Shown piece by piece: positions 16,800 to 24,273 of a DNA stretch of 51,755 nucleotides. Position 1 is the stretch's first letter; each line of letters starts with the position of its first letter. The stretch is from NCBI GenBank assembly GCA_900315155.1, contig OMYB01000018.1:1-51755 (forward strand), written 5' to 3'. The DNA is from an uncultured Selenomonadales bacterium (lineage in GTDB: Bacteria > Bacillota > Negativicutes > Selenomonadales > Selenomonadaceae). Made by a program: the position numbers and the translations under genes. The notes beneath the pieces are model-generated. The model did not search any database and was not told the origin of the DNA. It saw only the letters and a program-made list of their open reading frames with translations.

Positions 16800-18080
16800 T
16801 CAGAATCCCGCCTGGAAAACGAGATTCATGAGGAAAAGAAAGCCGAGCCCAAACCCCAGTTTGTGAACCTCGCCGACCCGCCCGTTGAGGAGCTTCAGCA
16901 GGGGATATGCTGTAAAGCCGAATGCGAGGCCCGTGGAGATGCTGCCCGTCAGGGGGATGAGCACAACGATGAGGAAGGCGGGGAACCATTCCGAAAAATC
17001 GTTGAACTCCACGTACTGGAGCTGCTGCATCATCATGGCGCCGGTGATGATGATGACCGGCGCGATGGCAGCCTGGGGTACATAAGAGAGTAAGGGAATA
17101 AAGAAAAGGGAAAGGGCAAACAATATCCCGGCGACCAGGGCCATGAGTCCCGTGCGGCCGCCGCTGGCGATACCCGCTGCGCTCTCCGCAGCGGCTACCG
17201 TCGGGCTTGTGCCCAGAAGACTCGAGAGCATGGTCGTGAAGGCCGAGCCCTCGAAGGTCTTTTTGAATTTAGCCTGATCTGGCAGGATGCCCTCCAAAAG
17301 GCCCATGGTCTCGAAAATCATGATCATGGACATGGAAAAGACCGCCAGCAGGAACGGGATGCTCAGCACGTGGGTGAAGTCCGCCTGAAGTAACAGCTGC
17401 GGATAGTTCGCCAGATTGCTGAGGTTCAGATCGATCGGAGCCGCGTCGTGTATGCCGCAGACGGCGCCGACGATGCTCGTGAGGATGATGGCGATGAAGA
17501 AGCTCCCCATCACGCCGCGCAGGTAAAGGGCGAGGCTGATGATGAGGCCGAAAATGGCCAGCATCGCCACAGGGCTTCCGAGGTTGCCGAGCTCGATGAT
17601 CGAGTTCGTGCCCGCCTTGATGAGCTGTGCTTTCTCGAGGCCGATCTCCACGAGGAAGAGGCCGATACCTGCCGTAATCGCGCATTTCAGCGACCCCGGC
17701 ACGGCCTGCGAGAGGCGTACGCCCCATTTCGTGCAGGCCACGAAAGCAAAGATCACGCCAGCGACGAGCGAAATCGCGATGGCCTCATGCCAGTGCAGGC
17801 CCATGTTCACGCACACCGTATAGGTGAAGAATGCGTTGATGCCCATGCCCGGCGTCAGTACGATCGGCGCATCCGCCACGAAGGCCATGATGAAGCAGCC
17901 GATCACCGACGAGAAGATCGTCGCGAAAACCGAAAGCTCCGCCGGAATCCCTGCATCAGCAAGGATCAACGGATTGACGATGATGATGTAGGAGATAGCA
18001 AAGAACGCCGTGATGCCAGCGATGGCCTCCCGCTGCCAAAGGCTGCGGTCATGAAGCACGCCACCAAACCACTCTTTCAT
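16800..18080 (-). CDS. NCS2-family purine permease (AzgA/PbuG-like)
   Basis: A 426-residue membrane protein with about 12 hydrophobic segments. The substrate-site motifs of the AzgA branch are present: GMGINAFFTYTVC (about residue 80) and GTSPTVAAAESAAGIASGG (about 300). This subfamily transports hypoxanthine, guanine or adenine with protons. The ATG at 18078-18080 is preceded by AAAGGAG with 8-base spacing; the frame is open a little further upstream. No purine riboswitch was recognised in the leader, unlike many Firmicute pbuG genes. Confidence 0.92.
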   Translation of the reverse strand: MKEWFGGVLHDRSLWQREAIAGITAFFAISYIIIVNPLILADAGIPAELSVFATIFSSVIGCFIMAFVADAPIVLTPGMGINAFFTYTVCVNMGLHWHEAIAISLVAGVIFAFVACTKWGVRLSQAVPGSLKCAITAGIGLFLVEIGLEKAQLIKAGTNSIIELGNLGSPVAMLAIFGLIISLALYLRGVMGSFFIAIILTSIVGAVCGIHDAAPIDLNLSNLANYPQLLLQADFTHVLSIPFLLAVFSMSMIMIFETMGLLEGILPDQAKFKKTFEGSAFTTMLSSLLGTSPTVAAAESAAGIASGGRTGLMALVAGILFALSLFFIPLLSYVPQAAIAPVIIITGAMMMQQLQYVEFNDFSEWFPAFLIVVLIPLTGSISTGLAFGFTAYPLLKLLNGRVGEVHKLGFGLGFLFLMNLVFQAGF

Positions 18081-18133
18081 CGAGTTATCTCCTTTCTTCT
18101 TCTTTTGCATCATCTCTTCGAATTTCGATGCTG

Positions 18134-18189
18134 GATATAGTGTACCCTATCCGCAACAAGAAAAAAAGGACACCCGTCCTGAGTGTCCC
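18134..18189 (-). promoter_or_regulatory. Promoter and preceding hairpin of the NCS2 permease gene
   Basis: Minus strand: a terminator-like hairpin GGACAC-N9-GTGTCC (18168-18188) followed by TTTTTTTC, and directly overlapping its T-run a weak promoter (-35 TTCTTG 18157-18162, 17 bases, -10 TATATC 18134-18139). The hairpin would stop transcription entering from the antisense side of the CRP-type gene and insulate the permease promoter. Confidence 0.5.
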
Positions 18190-18219
18190 AAAAATTTCGC
18201 TTTGCAATCTTCAGACAAT

Positions 18220-18248
18220 TTACGGCATCGGGCAGATTGCGTTATAAT
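18220..18248 (+). promoter_or_regulatory. Promoter of the CRP/FNR-type regulator gene
   Basis: -10 TATAAT at 18243-18248; the -35 region 17 bases upstream (TTACGG, 18220-18225) is weak, as expected if an activator or the protein itself acts here. Confidence 0.5.
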
Positions 18249-18297
18249 AGGAATAATAGAAAAATACGATGCAAAAGCAAGGAGGTCTCCCCGCAAG

Positions 18298-18951
18298 ATG
18301 ACACTGGAGGAAATGTTTACCCATATGCCAGAAGACATCGCCCGCCACACGACGCGCAAAGTCTTCCTGCCCGGTACCGCAATCGTGAGCAAAGGCGGCC
18401 GCGCCGACCGCATCTATCTGCTGACCAAGGGCACGATGCGCGTCAGCAATGAATTCGTGACAGGCCAGCGGTTCACGTTCGGCAAGCTGGATGTCGCCGA
18501 CCTCATCGGCGATCTGGAAATCCTCGCGGGGCAGGAACGCTTTGCTGCCACCTGCGAGGCAGCGACGACCTGCGAAGTCATCGCCATGAGCGCAGAAACC
18601 TTCCTGCATTGGATGAAGCTGGACAGTGATTTCGCGATTGCCGTCGCCCAGCAGCTCGCCGCCAAGATGTATCCGACATCCAATGAAAACGGCCGCATCA
18701 AATTCCAGCCGAGCCTCGAGCGCCTGCACAGCTACCTGCTCAAGCGCCTCGGCGATATCGATACAGACCTGTTCATCCTGCATACGAGCCGCCAGCAGAT
18801 TGCCGACGATATCGGCACGAGCGTCAAGACGGTCAACCGCGGCGTCACGAAACTGAAAGAAGCAGGCCTCATCGGCCTGCTCCACGGCAAGATCACCATC
18901 GACCGCGAGCAGCAGGATCTCCTGCGGCAGGCGTTCGAGGATGCAGAATAA
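18298..18951 (+). CDS. CRP/FNR-family transcriptional regulator
   Basis: A 217-residue regulator. The N-terminal cyclic-nucleotide-binding-like beta-roll (about 10-120, GTAIVSKGGRADRIYLLTKG) lacks the cysteine cluster of FNR. It is followed by a dimerisation helix and a Crp-type winged helix (TSRQQIADDIGTSVKTVNRGVTKLKEAGLI, recognition helix around 180-190, quoted in part). Ligand and regulon are unknown. AAGGAGG lies 12 bases before ATG 18298, a little far, but no better start exists. The stop codon is one base from that of the convergent SGNH gene. Confidence 0.88.
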   Translation: MTLEEMFTHMPEDIARHTTRKVFLPGTAIVSKGGRADRIYLLTKGTMRVSNEFVTGQRFTFGKLDVADLIGDLEILAGQERFAATCEAATTCEVIAMSAETFLHWMKLDSDFAIAVAQQLAAKMYPTSNENGRIKFQPSLERLHSYLLKRLGDIDTDLFILHTSRQQIADDIGTSVKTVNRGVTKLKEAGLIGLLHGKITIDREQQDLLRQAFEDAE

Positions 18952-18952
18952 C

Positions 18953-19714
18953 TTAATCGAGAATGCTCTCCAGTCCGGCAGCGATGCGCTTTGCCAGGCG
19001 GTCATAGCCCTCCGGGCTGTAATGAAGGCCGTCTGGCATATATTTTTTCTGCTGCGCCTCGACAAACGGCGAAATGCCGCTGCCGTTGAACAGGTCGATG
19101 ACCGGCACGCTGTACCGCGCGGCGCAGTCTGCGATGGCCTGCGCGTAATCCGCCTCGACGAGGCCTTGTCCGTTGGCGGTGAAGCTGTCCGGATACGATT
19201 TCGTCGGATGCTTGAAGTTCTCTTTCATCGGCGTCATCACGACGAGATGCGCACCCGGGAACTTCGTGATAAGCCTGGTGAGAATCGTCTCCATCGCACC
19301 GCAGACCGTAGACGTATCCGTATCGCCCGGCTTGCCGAGCGGAACGTCGTGCTGGAAATCGTTCACGCCGCCGAGCAGCAGGATCACATCCGCCGGCTGT
19401 GCCAGCACGCCATCCAGGCGCTCGACGAAGCTGTCGTGGCGATCCTCCGTCACAGCCAGACGCGAGCCCTTCTTGCCGAAATTATAGACCTTGGCAACAT
19501 CCATATATTTATGGAGCTGGGCCGGCCAGGCAATCTCGTTGCCGCCGCCCGAGGACATGCCATTCGCGCCCCAGGTCGTCGAATCGCCGAAGCAGCTTAC
19601 GACGGGAGCCTTATCCCCCGCCTCGGCGCGCGTGCCGGAAAGGGCGGTGCCTGCCGCGAGGCCGAGGGCACCGGCTGCCATGGTTTTCAGGAATGTGCTG
19701 CGATTCATTGTCAT
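18953..19714 (-). CDS. Exported SGNH/GDSL-family hydrolase
   Basis: A 253-residue protein. Residues 1-32 form a signal peptide; it starts NRSTFLKTMAAGALGL, which resembles a Tat signal (S-R-R-x-F-L-K) with the second Arg replaced by Ser, and ends with an AEA cleavage site. The mature enzyme has block I SCFGDSTTWG (nucleophile Ser), the oxyanion Gly in LLLGGVNDF, and catalytic Asp/His in MPDGLHYSPEGYDRL. It is probably an extracytoplasmic esterase or deacetylase acting on wall or dietary polymers. ATG 19712-19714 follows AGGAGG at 9 bases. It is transcribed just downstream of tRNA-Gln, separated by that gene's terminator. Confidence 0.87.
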   Translation of the reverse strand: MTMNRSTFLKTMAAGALGLAAGTALSGTRAEAGDKAPVVSCFGDSTTWGANGMSSGGGNEIAWPAQLHKYMDVAKVYNFGKKGSRLAVTEDRHDSFVERLDGVLAQPADVILLLGGVNDFQHDVPLGKPGDTDTSTVCGAMETILTRLITKFPGAHLVVMTPMKENFKHPTKSYPDSFTANGQGLVEADYAQAIADCAARYSVPVIDLFNGSGISPFVEAQQKKYMPDGLHYSPEGYDRLAKRIAAGLESILD

Positions 19715-19744
19715 AACGTTCTGCCTCCTTAAAAGGATATGCAA

Positions 19745-19772
19745 AAAAGCACCGCTCGCGCGGTGCTTTGTA
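19745..19772 (-). terminator. Terminator of tRNA-Gln
   Basis: Minus-strand stem AAGCACCGC-GCGA-GCGGTGCTT followed by TTTTGC, immediately after the tRNA. Confidence 0.85.
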
Positions 19773-19779
19773 AGTTCAA

Positions 19780-19855
19780 TGGCAGGGGCAGCTGGACTCG
19801 AACCAACGCATGCAGGATTCAGAATCCTGTGCCTTACCAACTTGGCGATGCCCCT
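19780..19855 (-). tRNA. tRNA-Gln (anticodon CUG)
   Basis: A 76-base cloverleaf on the minus strand. Acceptor AGGGGCA / TGCCCCT, D arm GCC / GGC, anticodon arm CAGGA-TTCTGAA-TCCTG with anticodon CTG, T arm GTTGG-TTCGAGT-CCAGC, discriminator G and an encoded CCA end. It reads CAG codons, the preferred Gln codon of this G+C-rich genome. Confidence 0.95.
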
Positions 19856-19886
19856 ATGTGACTGGCTTTCGCTGTCAACAATAGAT

Positions 19887-19915
19887 ATTATACGCATCAG
19901 CACAGCGCTTGTCAA
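19887..19915 (-). promoter_or_regulatory. Consensus promoter of tRNA-Gln
   Basis: Perfect -35 TTGACA (19910-19915), 17-base spacer and perfect -10 TATAAT (19887-19892), about 30 bases upstream of the tRNA. It is the only fully consensus promoter I found here. Confidence 0.9.
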
Positions 19916-20006
19916 GGGATTTTCTGCAAAAAACGGAAAAAATTTATCTTCGCGCAAAACCTCACTTTTTCCCCGGTTTCTCGCATACAAGTTTGCGCAT
20001 TTATGA

Positions 20007-20012
20007 TATAAT
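20007..20012 (+). promoter_or_regulatory. Extended -10 promoter of the PTS IIA gene
   Basis: TGATATAAT with the -10 at 20007-20012; no good -35 box 17 bases upstream. Confidence 0.45.
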
Positions 20013-20056
20013 AATGGTGTATGTGTGGGAAACGAGAACCTAAAGGAGACTTTGCG

Positions 20057-20419
20057 ATGGAAGCGAAATATGATGTAACGATTACGGCGATAGGCAGCCT
20101 GGCCAGGACGTTCCTCGAGAACAACAGCAGCACGATCCTGCTCGATGAGGGCATCCGCCCGAACCTCGCCGAGATGGTCATCGAGCACACGCCGGGTGAG
20201 CTCAAAGAAGACATCAAGAAGGGCGACAAACTGCTCATGGGCGGTATCAAGTACACGATCGAGAAGGTCGGCGACGTCGTAAACCAGACGCTCCGCGAGG
20301 AAGGCCACTGCACCGTCGTATTCAATGGCGAGGGCTCGATGCCCGGCCAGATTATCGTCAAGGGCGCAGCTATGCCGGTGCTTTCCATCGGTGCGCACAT
20401 CACGTTCGTCAAGAAATAA
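20057..20419 (+). CDS. PTS glucitol/sorbitol-type IIA component, orphan
   Basis: A 120-residue protein matching the GutA/SrlB (PTSIIA Gut) family over its whole length: VTITAIGSLARTFLE at the start, phosphorylatable His44 in VIEHTPGELKEDI, KKGDKLLMGGIKYTIEKVGDVVN, and GHCTVVFNGEG. In sorbitol uptake IIA passes phosphate from HPr to IIB. No IIB, IIC or sorbitol-phosphate dehydrogenase gene is near, and the gene has its own promoter and terminator. It may serve a distant transporter or a regulatory role. ATG 20057 follows AAAGGAG at 8 bases. Confidence 0.9.
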   Translation: MEAKYDVTITAIGSLARTFLENNSSTILLDEGIRPNLAEMVIEHTPGELKEDIKKGDKLLMGGIKYTIEKVGDVVNQTLREEGHCTVVFNGEGSMPGQIIVKGAAMPVLSIGAHITFVKK

Positions 20420-20449
20420 GCTCTGCCGTAACGGCTGGGAACCAATAGA

Positions 20450-20489
20450 AAAGGCTGTCCGTGAGGAAACTCAGGGGCAGCCTTTTTTT
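20450..20489. terminator. Bidirectional terminator between PTS IIA gene and secreted-protein gene
   Basis: Stem AAGGCTG.CC / GG.CAGCCTT followed by TTTTTTT on the plus strand; on the minus strand it is followed by TTTTC. Confidence 0.8.
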
Positions 20490-20907
20490 ACTCTTCGATC
20501 TCGATATTCGAACGGATGCGCCATCCAAAGATATCCGCCGTCGTATGCTCCGAAGCATGCATATCCTGGACGCGGATCGTAAACGGTACATCCTCGCCCC
20601 CGATATCGACTTTCATATCCTCGTTCTCATAGACGCCGGTCAGAAGCGGGTAGCCCTGCGCCTGATCATCTGCATCGCCCGAAGCACCTCCACGGATCGT
20701 ATAATTCAGCGACATGTCCGTCACGCGCTGGAAATATTCCGTATGATTGTGGAAATGCCCTTTCATGACAATGACATCCTTATCGAGCGTCACATCATCG
20801 ACTTCATAGCTCACCTTCATGCCGGCTGCCTCGGATACGCCCGCCCCCACGAGCAGACACACGCCCAGCAGCATGGCCGCGCAAAGGCCAAACAGCAAAC
20901 GCTTCAT
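20488..20907 (-). CDS. Small secreted protein of unknown function
   Basis: 139 residues. Residues 1-29 are a clear signal peptide (MKRLLFGLCAAMLLGVCLLV, cleavage after SEAA). The mature part is hydrophilic and probably beta-rich, with alternating VDDVTLDKDVIVMKGHFHNHTEYF and a C-terminal IRVQDMHA (quoted in part). It looks like an immunoglobulin-like or FxLYD-type fold, which I cannot confirm. ATG 20905-20907 sits behind GGGAGG; the upstream extension of the frame is not supported. It is convergent with the PTS IIA gene, with no obvious partner. Confidence 0.75.
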   Translation of the reverse strand: MKRLLFGLCAAMLLGVCLLVGAGVSEAAGMKVSYEVDDVTLDKDVIVMKGHFHNHTEYFQRVTDMSLNYTIRGGASGDADDQAQGYPLLTGVYENEDMKVDIGGEDVPFTIRVQDMHASEHTTADIFGWRIRSNIEIEE

Positions 20908-21029
20908 GACGATTCCTCCCAAGTTCACGGATCCGCGGCTCCGCCGCTCAGTTTCTCTCTTTGCCTCTCATTATATCGTGTTTTGTTTCCTGCGTACATT
21001 CAGATATTTTAGGGAATCCGTCAATATCT

Positions 21030-22064
21030 TTAGAGCGTGAGTCCCTTCTGCTCAGCGGATACATAAGGGCGGTGCAGGTTGCGGACGCTCTCGCGCTCGA
21101 TCAGGTGGGAGGGCTCCAGCCGGCAGACATCCGGTTCCTTATTCTTCAGCCGGTCCAGCAGCGCCTGAGCCGCCCGCATGCCGATGAGCTCAAAATCGAA
21201 GGCAACCGTTGTGAGTGCCGGATAGACGACAGCACCGACCTCATAGCCGCCGAAGCCCGTAACCGAGACCTGCTCCGGCACGCGGATGCCGCGCTCGTGC
21301 AGGTAGCGCAGGATACCCAGGCTGATGTTATCCGTCGCCCCCACGATCACCGTCGGATGATGGCTGCACATCTCAGCTGCGGCGTCATAGGCAGAGAGAA
21401 AATCGAACCCTGTATGGACGAAGTCCACCTGCGCATCGTCCTGGTCATGCGGGCAGAAGCCATCCAGGAACCCCCGCTTGCGGTCTACACCGACCGCCCG
21501 GTCCGACTCGCTGACGCCGGCAAAAACCGCATGTCGATGCCCCATCTGACGCAGGTAGGCCCCCATGCGGTGGCCTGCGCCGTAGTCATCGACCTTGATG
21601 CACGTGAGGCCGTCATGTTTTTGTCCGGTAAAGACGACCGGCAGCGGAATCTCACGCACGAGTTTCTCATGCTCTGCCGTCAGCCCGACCGAATCCACGA
21701 GAATGCCGTCCACGCCCTGCTGCTGCAGGCTGTGAATCGCGCGAAGCTCCTTTTCCTGCGAAAGCTGGCTCACGAGAACGAGCACCTGATAGCCTGACGG
21801 ATCGAGGATGCGGTTGATTCCCATGAGCAGCTTGCCCACCGTCACCGAATCCATGCGGGGCAGGACGATGCCGATGAGCTTGCTTTCCTTGGTCTTGAGG
21901 CGCTTCGCAAAGAAATTCGACTTGAAGCCTGTCTCCTGGATTGCCGCACGCACGCGTTCCTTCTTTTCCTCGCTGACATAACCGCTGTTCAGATAGCGCG
22001 ACACCGTGCTCTTCGAGACGCCGGCGAGTTCGGCAACCTCCTTGATGGTCACTTTATGTTCCAT
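21030..22064 (-). CDS. LacI-family transcriptional repressor
   Basis: A 344-residue repressor: N-terminal LacI helix-turn-helix (TIKEVAELAGVSKSTVSRYL, about 6-25), hinge helix, then a periplasmic-binding-like ligand domain (IGIVLPRMDS start; VGATDNISLGILRYL; SVTGFGGYEVGAVVYPALTTV). It resembles sucrose/trehalose-type regulators; the ligand is not identifiable. No sugar-catabolic gene adjoins, so the regulon is elsewhere or it acts on itself through the palindrome overlapping its promoter. ATG 22062-22064 is preferred over an in-frame TTG 24 bases upstream, because it gives the family N-terminus. Confidence 0.92.
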   Translation of the reverse strand: MEHKVTIKEVAELAGVSKSTVSRYLNSGYVSEEKKERVRAAIQETGFKSNFFAKRLKTKESKLIGIVLPRMDSVTVGKLLMGINRILDPSGYQVLVLVSQLSQEKELRAIHSLQQQGVDGILVDSVGLTAEHEKLVREIPLPVVFTGQKHDGLTCIKVDDYGAGHRMGAYLRQMGHRHAVFAGVSESDRAVGVDRKRGFLDGFCPHDQDDAQVDFVHTGFDFLSAYDAAAEMCSHHPTVIVGATDNISLGILRYLHERGIRVPEQVSVTGFGGYEVGAVVYPALTTVAFDFELIGMRAAQALLDRLKNKEPDVCRLEPSHLIERESVRNLHRPYVSAEQKGLTL

Positions 22065-22085
22065 GATACCGATTCTCCATTTCTC

Positions 22086-22129
22086 CAATACTCTGAGAGT
22101 ATTGTACGATATGTTGCGAAGAAATGCAA
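22086..22129 (-). promoter_or_regulatory. Promoter and autoregulatory operator of the LacI-type gene
   Basis: Minus strand -35 TTGCAT (22124-22129), 17-base spacer, -10 TACAAT (22101-22106). A perfect 19-bp palindrome CAATACTCTGAGAGTATTG (22086-22104; 9-base arms around one central base) overlaps the -10 and start point, where a bound repressor would block RNA polymerase. Confidence 0.75.
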
Positions 22130-22162
22130 GATGAAACCGATAACAGGCAGTGGAAATAGGAT

Positions 22163-22837
22163 TTAAATATTTGGTATTTGCCAGTCGATGGGTGTCTGGC
22201 CGGTGCTTTGGAGAAAATCATTGGTGCGGGAGAAGGGGCGGCTGCCGAAGAAACCGCGGCTTGCGGAGAGAGGGCTCGGGTGCGGCGACTCGATGACGTA
22301 GTGTGCCGGGTTCGTGATCATCGCCTTCTTGCGGCGCGCCGGCGTGCCCCAGAGAATAAAGACCATCGGCTTCTCGCGCGCATTGAGCAGGCTGATGATC
22401 TTGTCCGTAAAGATTTCCCATCCCTGCCCGCGATGCGAGTTCGCCTGATGCTCGCGCACCGTGAGGACCGTGTTGAGGAGCAGCACGCCCTGGTCCGCCC
22501 ACGGCTTCAGGCAGCCATTGTTCGGGATCCTGCAGCCGAGATCGTCGTGCAGCTCCTTGAAGATGTTCTGCAGGCTCGGCGGTGCAGGCACACCGGGCTG
22601 CACGGAGAACGAAAGGCCATGTGCCTGTCCTGGGCCATGATACGGATCCTGCCCGAGGATGACGACCTTCGTATCTTCATAGCTCGTGTAATGCAGGGCA
22701 TTGAAGATATCATACATCCCCGGATAGATGCGCTGCGTGCGGTACTCGTTGATGAGGAACTGACGCAGCTTGCGGTAGTACGGCTGCTGCAGTTCGCTGG
22801 TCAGGCAGTCAGCCCAATCATTATGGAAAATTTCCAT
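22163..22837 (-). CDS. ung: Uracil-DNA glycosylase (family 1)
   Basis: A 224-residue UDG with motif [22 protein letters not shown] (catalytic Asp; about 63-83, quoted in part as GQDPYHG), the Phe stacking region [21 protein letters not shown] and motif [15 protein letters not shown] that reads the uracil. It removes uracil from DNA to start base-excision repair. The ORF is open 26 codons further, but ATG 22835-22837 with AGAGGG at 6 bases gives the normal length. Divergent from the VanW gene. Confidence 0.96.
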   Translation of the reverse strand: MEIFHNDWADCLTSELQQPYYRKLRQFLINEYRTQRIYPGMYDIFNALHYTSYEDTKVVILGQDPYHGPGQAHGLSFSVQPGVPAPPSLQNIFKELHDDLGCRIPNNGCLKPWADQGVLLLNTVLTVREHQANSHRGQGWEIFTDKIISLLNAREKPMVFILWGTPARRKKAMITNPAHYVIESPHPSPLSASRGFFGSRPFSRTNDFLQSTGQTPIDWQIPNI

Positions 22838-22871
22838 GAAATTCCCTCTTTTCCTATCTCTGATAGTTCCG

Positions 22872-22923
22872 ATTATATTCCGCTGGCAGGAAAAATGCAA
22901 AATCGCCGTTTTCATGGTATACT
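22872..22923. promoter_or_regulatory. Overlapping divergent promoters of ung and the VanW gene
   Basis: Minus strand: -35 TTGCAT (22895-22900), 17 bases, -10 TATAAT (22872-22877), for ung. Plus strand: the same hexamer read as ATGCAA, 17 bases, extended -10 TGGTATACT (TATACT 22918-22923), for the VanW gene. One hexamer would thus serve both directions, and the two polymerases should exclude each other. Confidence 0.6.
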
Positions 22924-22983
22924 AAGGGCACATATCTCGTTCAGGAAGGAGGTGCTTCGATCATAAATATCCAATCCATCGGA

Positions 22984-24204
22984 ATGGCCAGGCTGGCGGC
23001 TGCCGTCATCGGCGGCACCTTCTTCGCCGTAACCGTTGTCGGCGGCATCGCCCTGTCCGTCGAGAATCAGGGGCGGATTGCCCTGGGCGTCTCCTCCGAA
23101 GGCACCGTCCTGGGCGGCATGACCCGGGATGAGGCCGCCGCATGGTTTGCTGCACAGGAAAAGCAGAAACTGAACCGCAAGGCCATCATCCTGCAGGATG
23201 GCAAGAAGCAGTACACCATCGACGCGAAGGACATCAGCCTCACGGCACAGTCGGAAGCGGCTGCGGATGCCGCCTATGCGGTAGGGCGTGGCCAGTCTCC
23301 CCTCAGGAACATCGTGGATCAGATGCGCTACGCCATCACGGGCATCGACATCCCGCTGAAGGCCGCCTATGACCAGCAAGCCCTGCACGCGCACCTGGAT
23401 GCCGTGAAGCAGGACGTCGACAAGAAGCCCGTCAATGCTTCTGTCACCATCAACGAGGATGGCTCGATAAAGCATACGCCGGCCGTCATCGGACGGACCA
23501 TCGACATGGACCGCGTACAGGAACAGATTGAGCCGAAGCTCGCACAGCTCGACCTGACCATCCGGATACCGCTCGAACCAGTGGAGCAGCCGCCCGACGT
23601 GACCGATGACGACCTCGCCTCCGTGCAGGGCGTGCTCGCCGCCTATTCGACGACGTTCGTCCCCGGCGACCGCGGGCGGAACATCCACATCGCCGCCAGC
23701 AAGCTGCAGGATGCGCTCGTGCGGAGCGGCAGCGTGCTCTCCTTCAACGATACCGTTGGTGCCCGCACGAAAGATGCCGGATACCGGGATGCCGGCGTCA
23801 TCATCGAGGGGCGCGCCGAGCAGGATATCGGCGGCGGCGTCTGCCAGGTGAGCTCGACGCTCTACAATGCCATCCTGCTCGCCGGGCTCACGCCGACCAT
23901 GCGCACATCGCATTTCTATCCCTCGGCCTACTGCCCGCCCGGCCTCGATGCCACGGTGGCAGATGGGCTCATCGACTTCCAGTTCCGCAACGACCTGCCG
24001 CACAACGTGCTGCTGAAAGTCGGCCTGACCATGGACACCGTCACGATCTACGTGCTCGGCACCCCCTCCGACCTCGGCGGCCAGACCGTCCGCCTCTCAC
24101 GTGAGGGCTCCCCCCTCCAGCCATCCATCTACCGCCTCTGGTACCAGGGCGGCACGTTGGCCAAAAAAGAATTTCTCCACACCGACTCCTACTCGGTGAG
24201 CTGA
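22984..24204 (+). CDS. VanW-family cell-wall protein with putative peptidoglycan-binding domain
   Basis: About 406 residues. An N-terminal membrane anchor (RLAAAVIGGTFFAVTVVGGI) is followed by repeats like those of the peptidoglycan-binding domain found before YoaR/VanW modules (GGMTRDEAAAWF, about 45-200) and by the VanW domain (SFNDTVGARTKDAGYRDAGV, about 255; DIGGGVCQVSSTLYNAILLAG; RTSHFYPSAYCPPGLDATVADG). VanW proteins are extracytoplasmic and of unknown biochemical function; the conserved Cys and His suggest an enzyme. The start is odd: the only Shine-Dalgarno (GGAGG, 22948-22952) is 7 bases from an in-frame ATC followed by ATA, while the first ATG lies 31 bases away. Confidence 0.88.
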   Translation: MARLAAAVIGGTFFAVTVVGGIALSVENQGRIALGVSSEGTVLGGMTRDEAAAWFAAQEKQKLNRKAIILQDGKKQYTIDAKDISLTAQSEAAADAAYAVGRGQSPLRNIVDQMRYAITGIDIPLKAAYDQQALHAHLDAVKQDVDKKPVNASVTINEDGSIKHTPAVIGRTIDMDRVQEQIEPKLAQLDLTIRIPLEPVEQPPDVTDDDLASVQGVLAAYSTTFVPGDRGRNIHIAASKLQDALVRSGSVLSFNDTVGARTKDAGYRDAGVIIEGRAEQDIGGGVCQVSSTLYNAILLAGLTPTMRTSHFYPSAYCPPGLDATVADGLIDFQFRNDLPHNVLLKVGLTMDTVTIYVLGTPSDLGGQTVRLSREGSPLQPSIYRLWYQGGTLAKKEFLHTDSYSVS

Positions 24205-24221
24205 TTGCTTCAACCATGCAA

Positions 24222-24268
24222 AAGGGAGCTGTTGCGCCAGTGATTTATCACGAGCGCACAGTTCCCTT
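24222..24268. terminator. Hairpin terminator between VanW gene and the defence-type operon
   Basis: Long stem AAGGGAGCTGTTGCGC / GCGCACAGTTCCCTT with one bulge and one wobble pair. On the minus strand it is followed by TTTTG, so it most clearly ends the leftward operon; on the plus strand the T-run is poor. Confidence 0.7.
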
Positions 24269-24273
24269 CGTTA

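Noticed and set aside
18081..18190. Purine riboswitch before the NCS2 permease gene
   Set aside because: The conserved purine-aptamer core is not found, and the hairpin with T-run lies upstream of the apparent promoter rather than in the leader.
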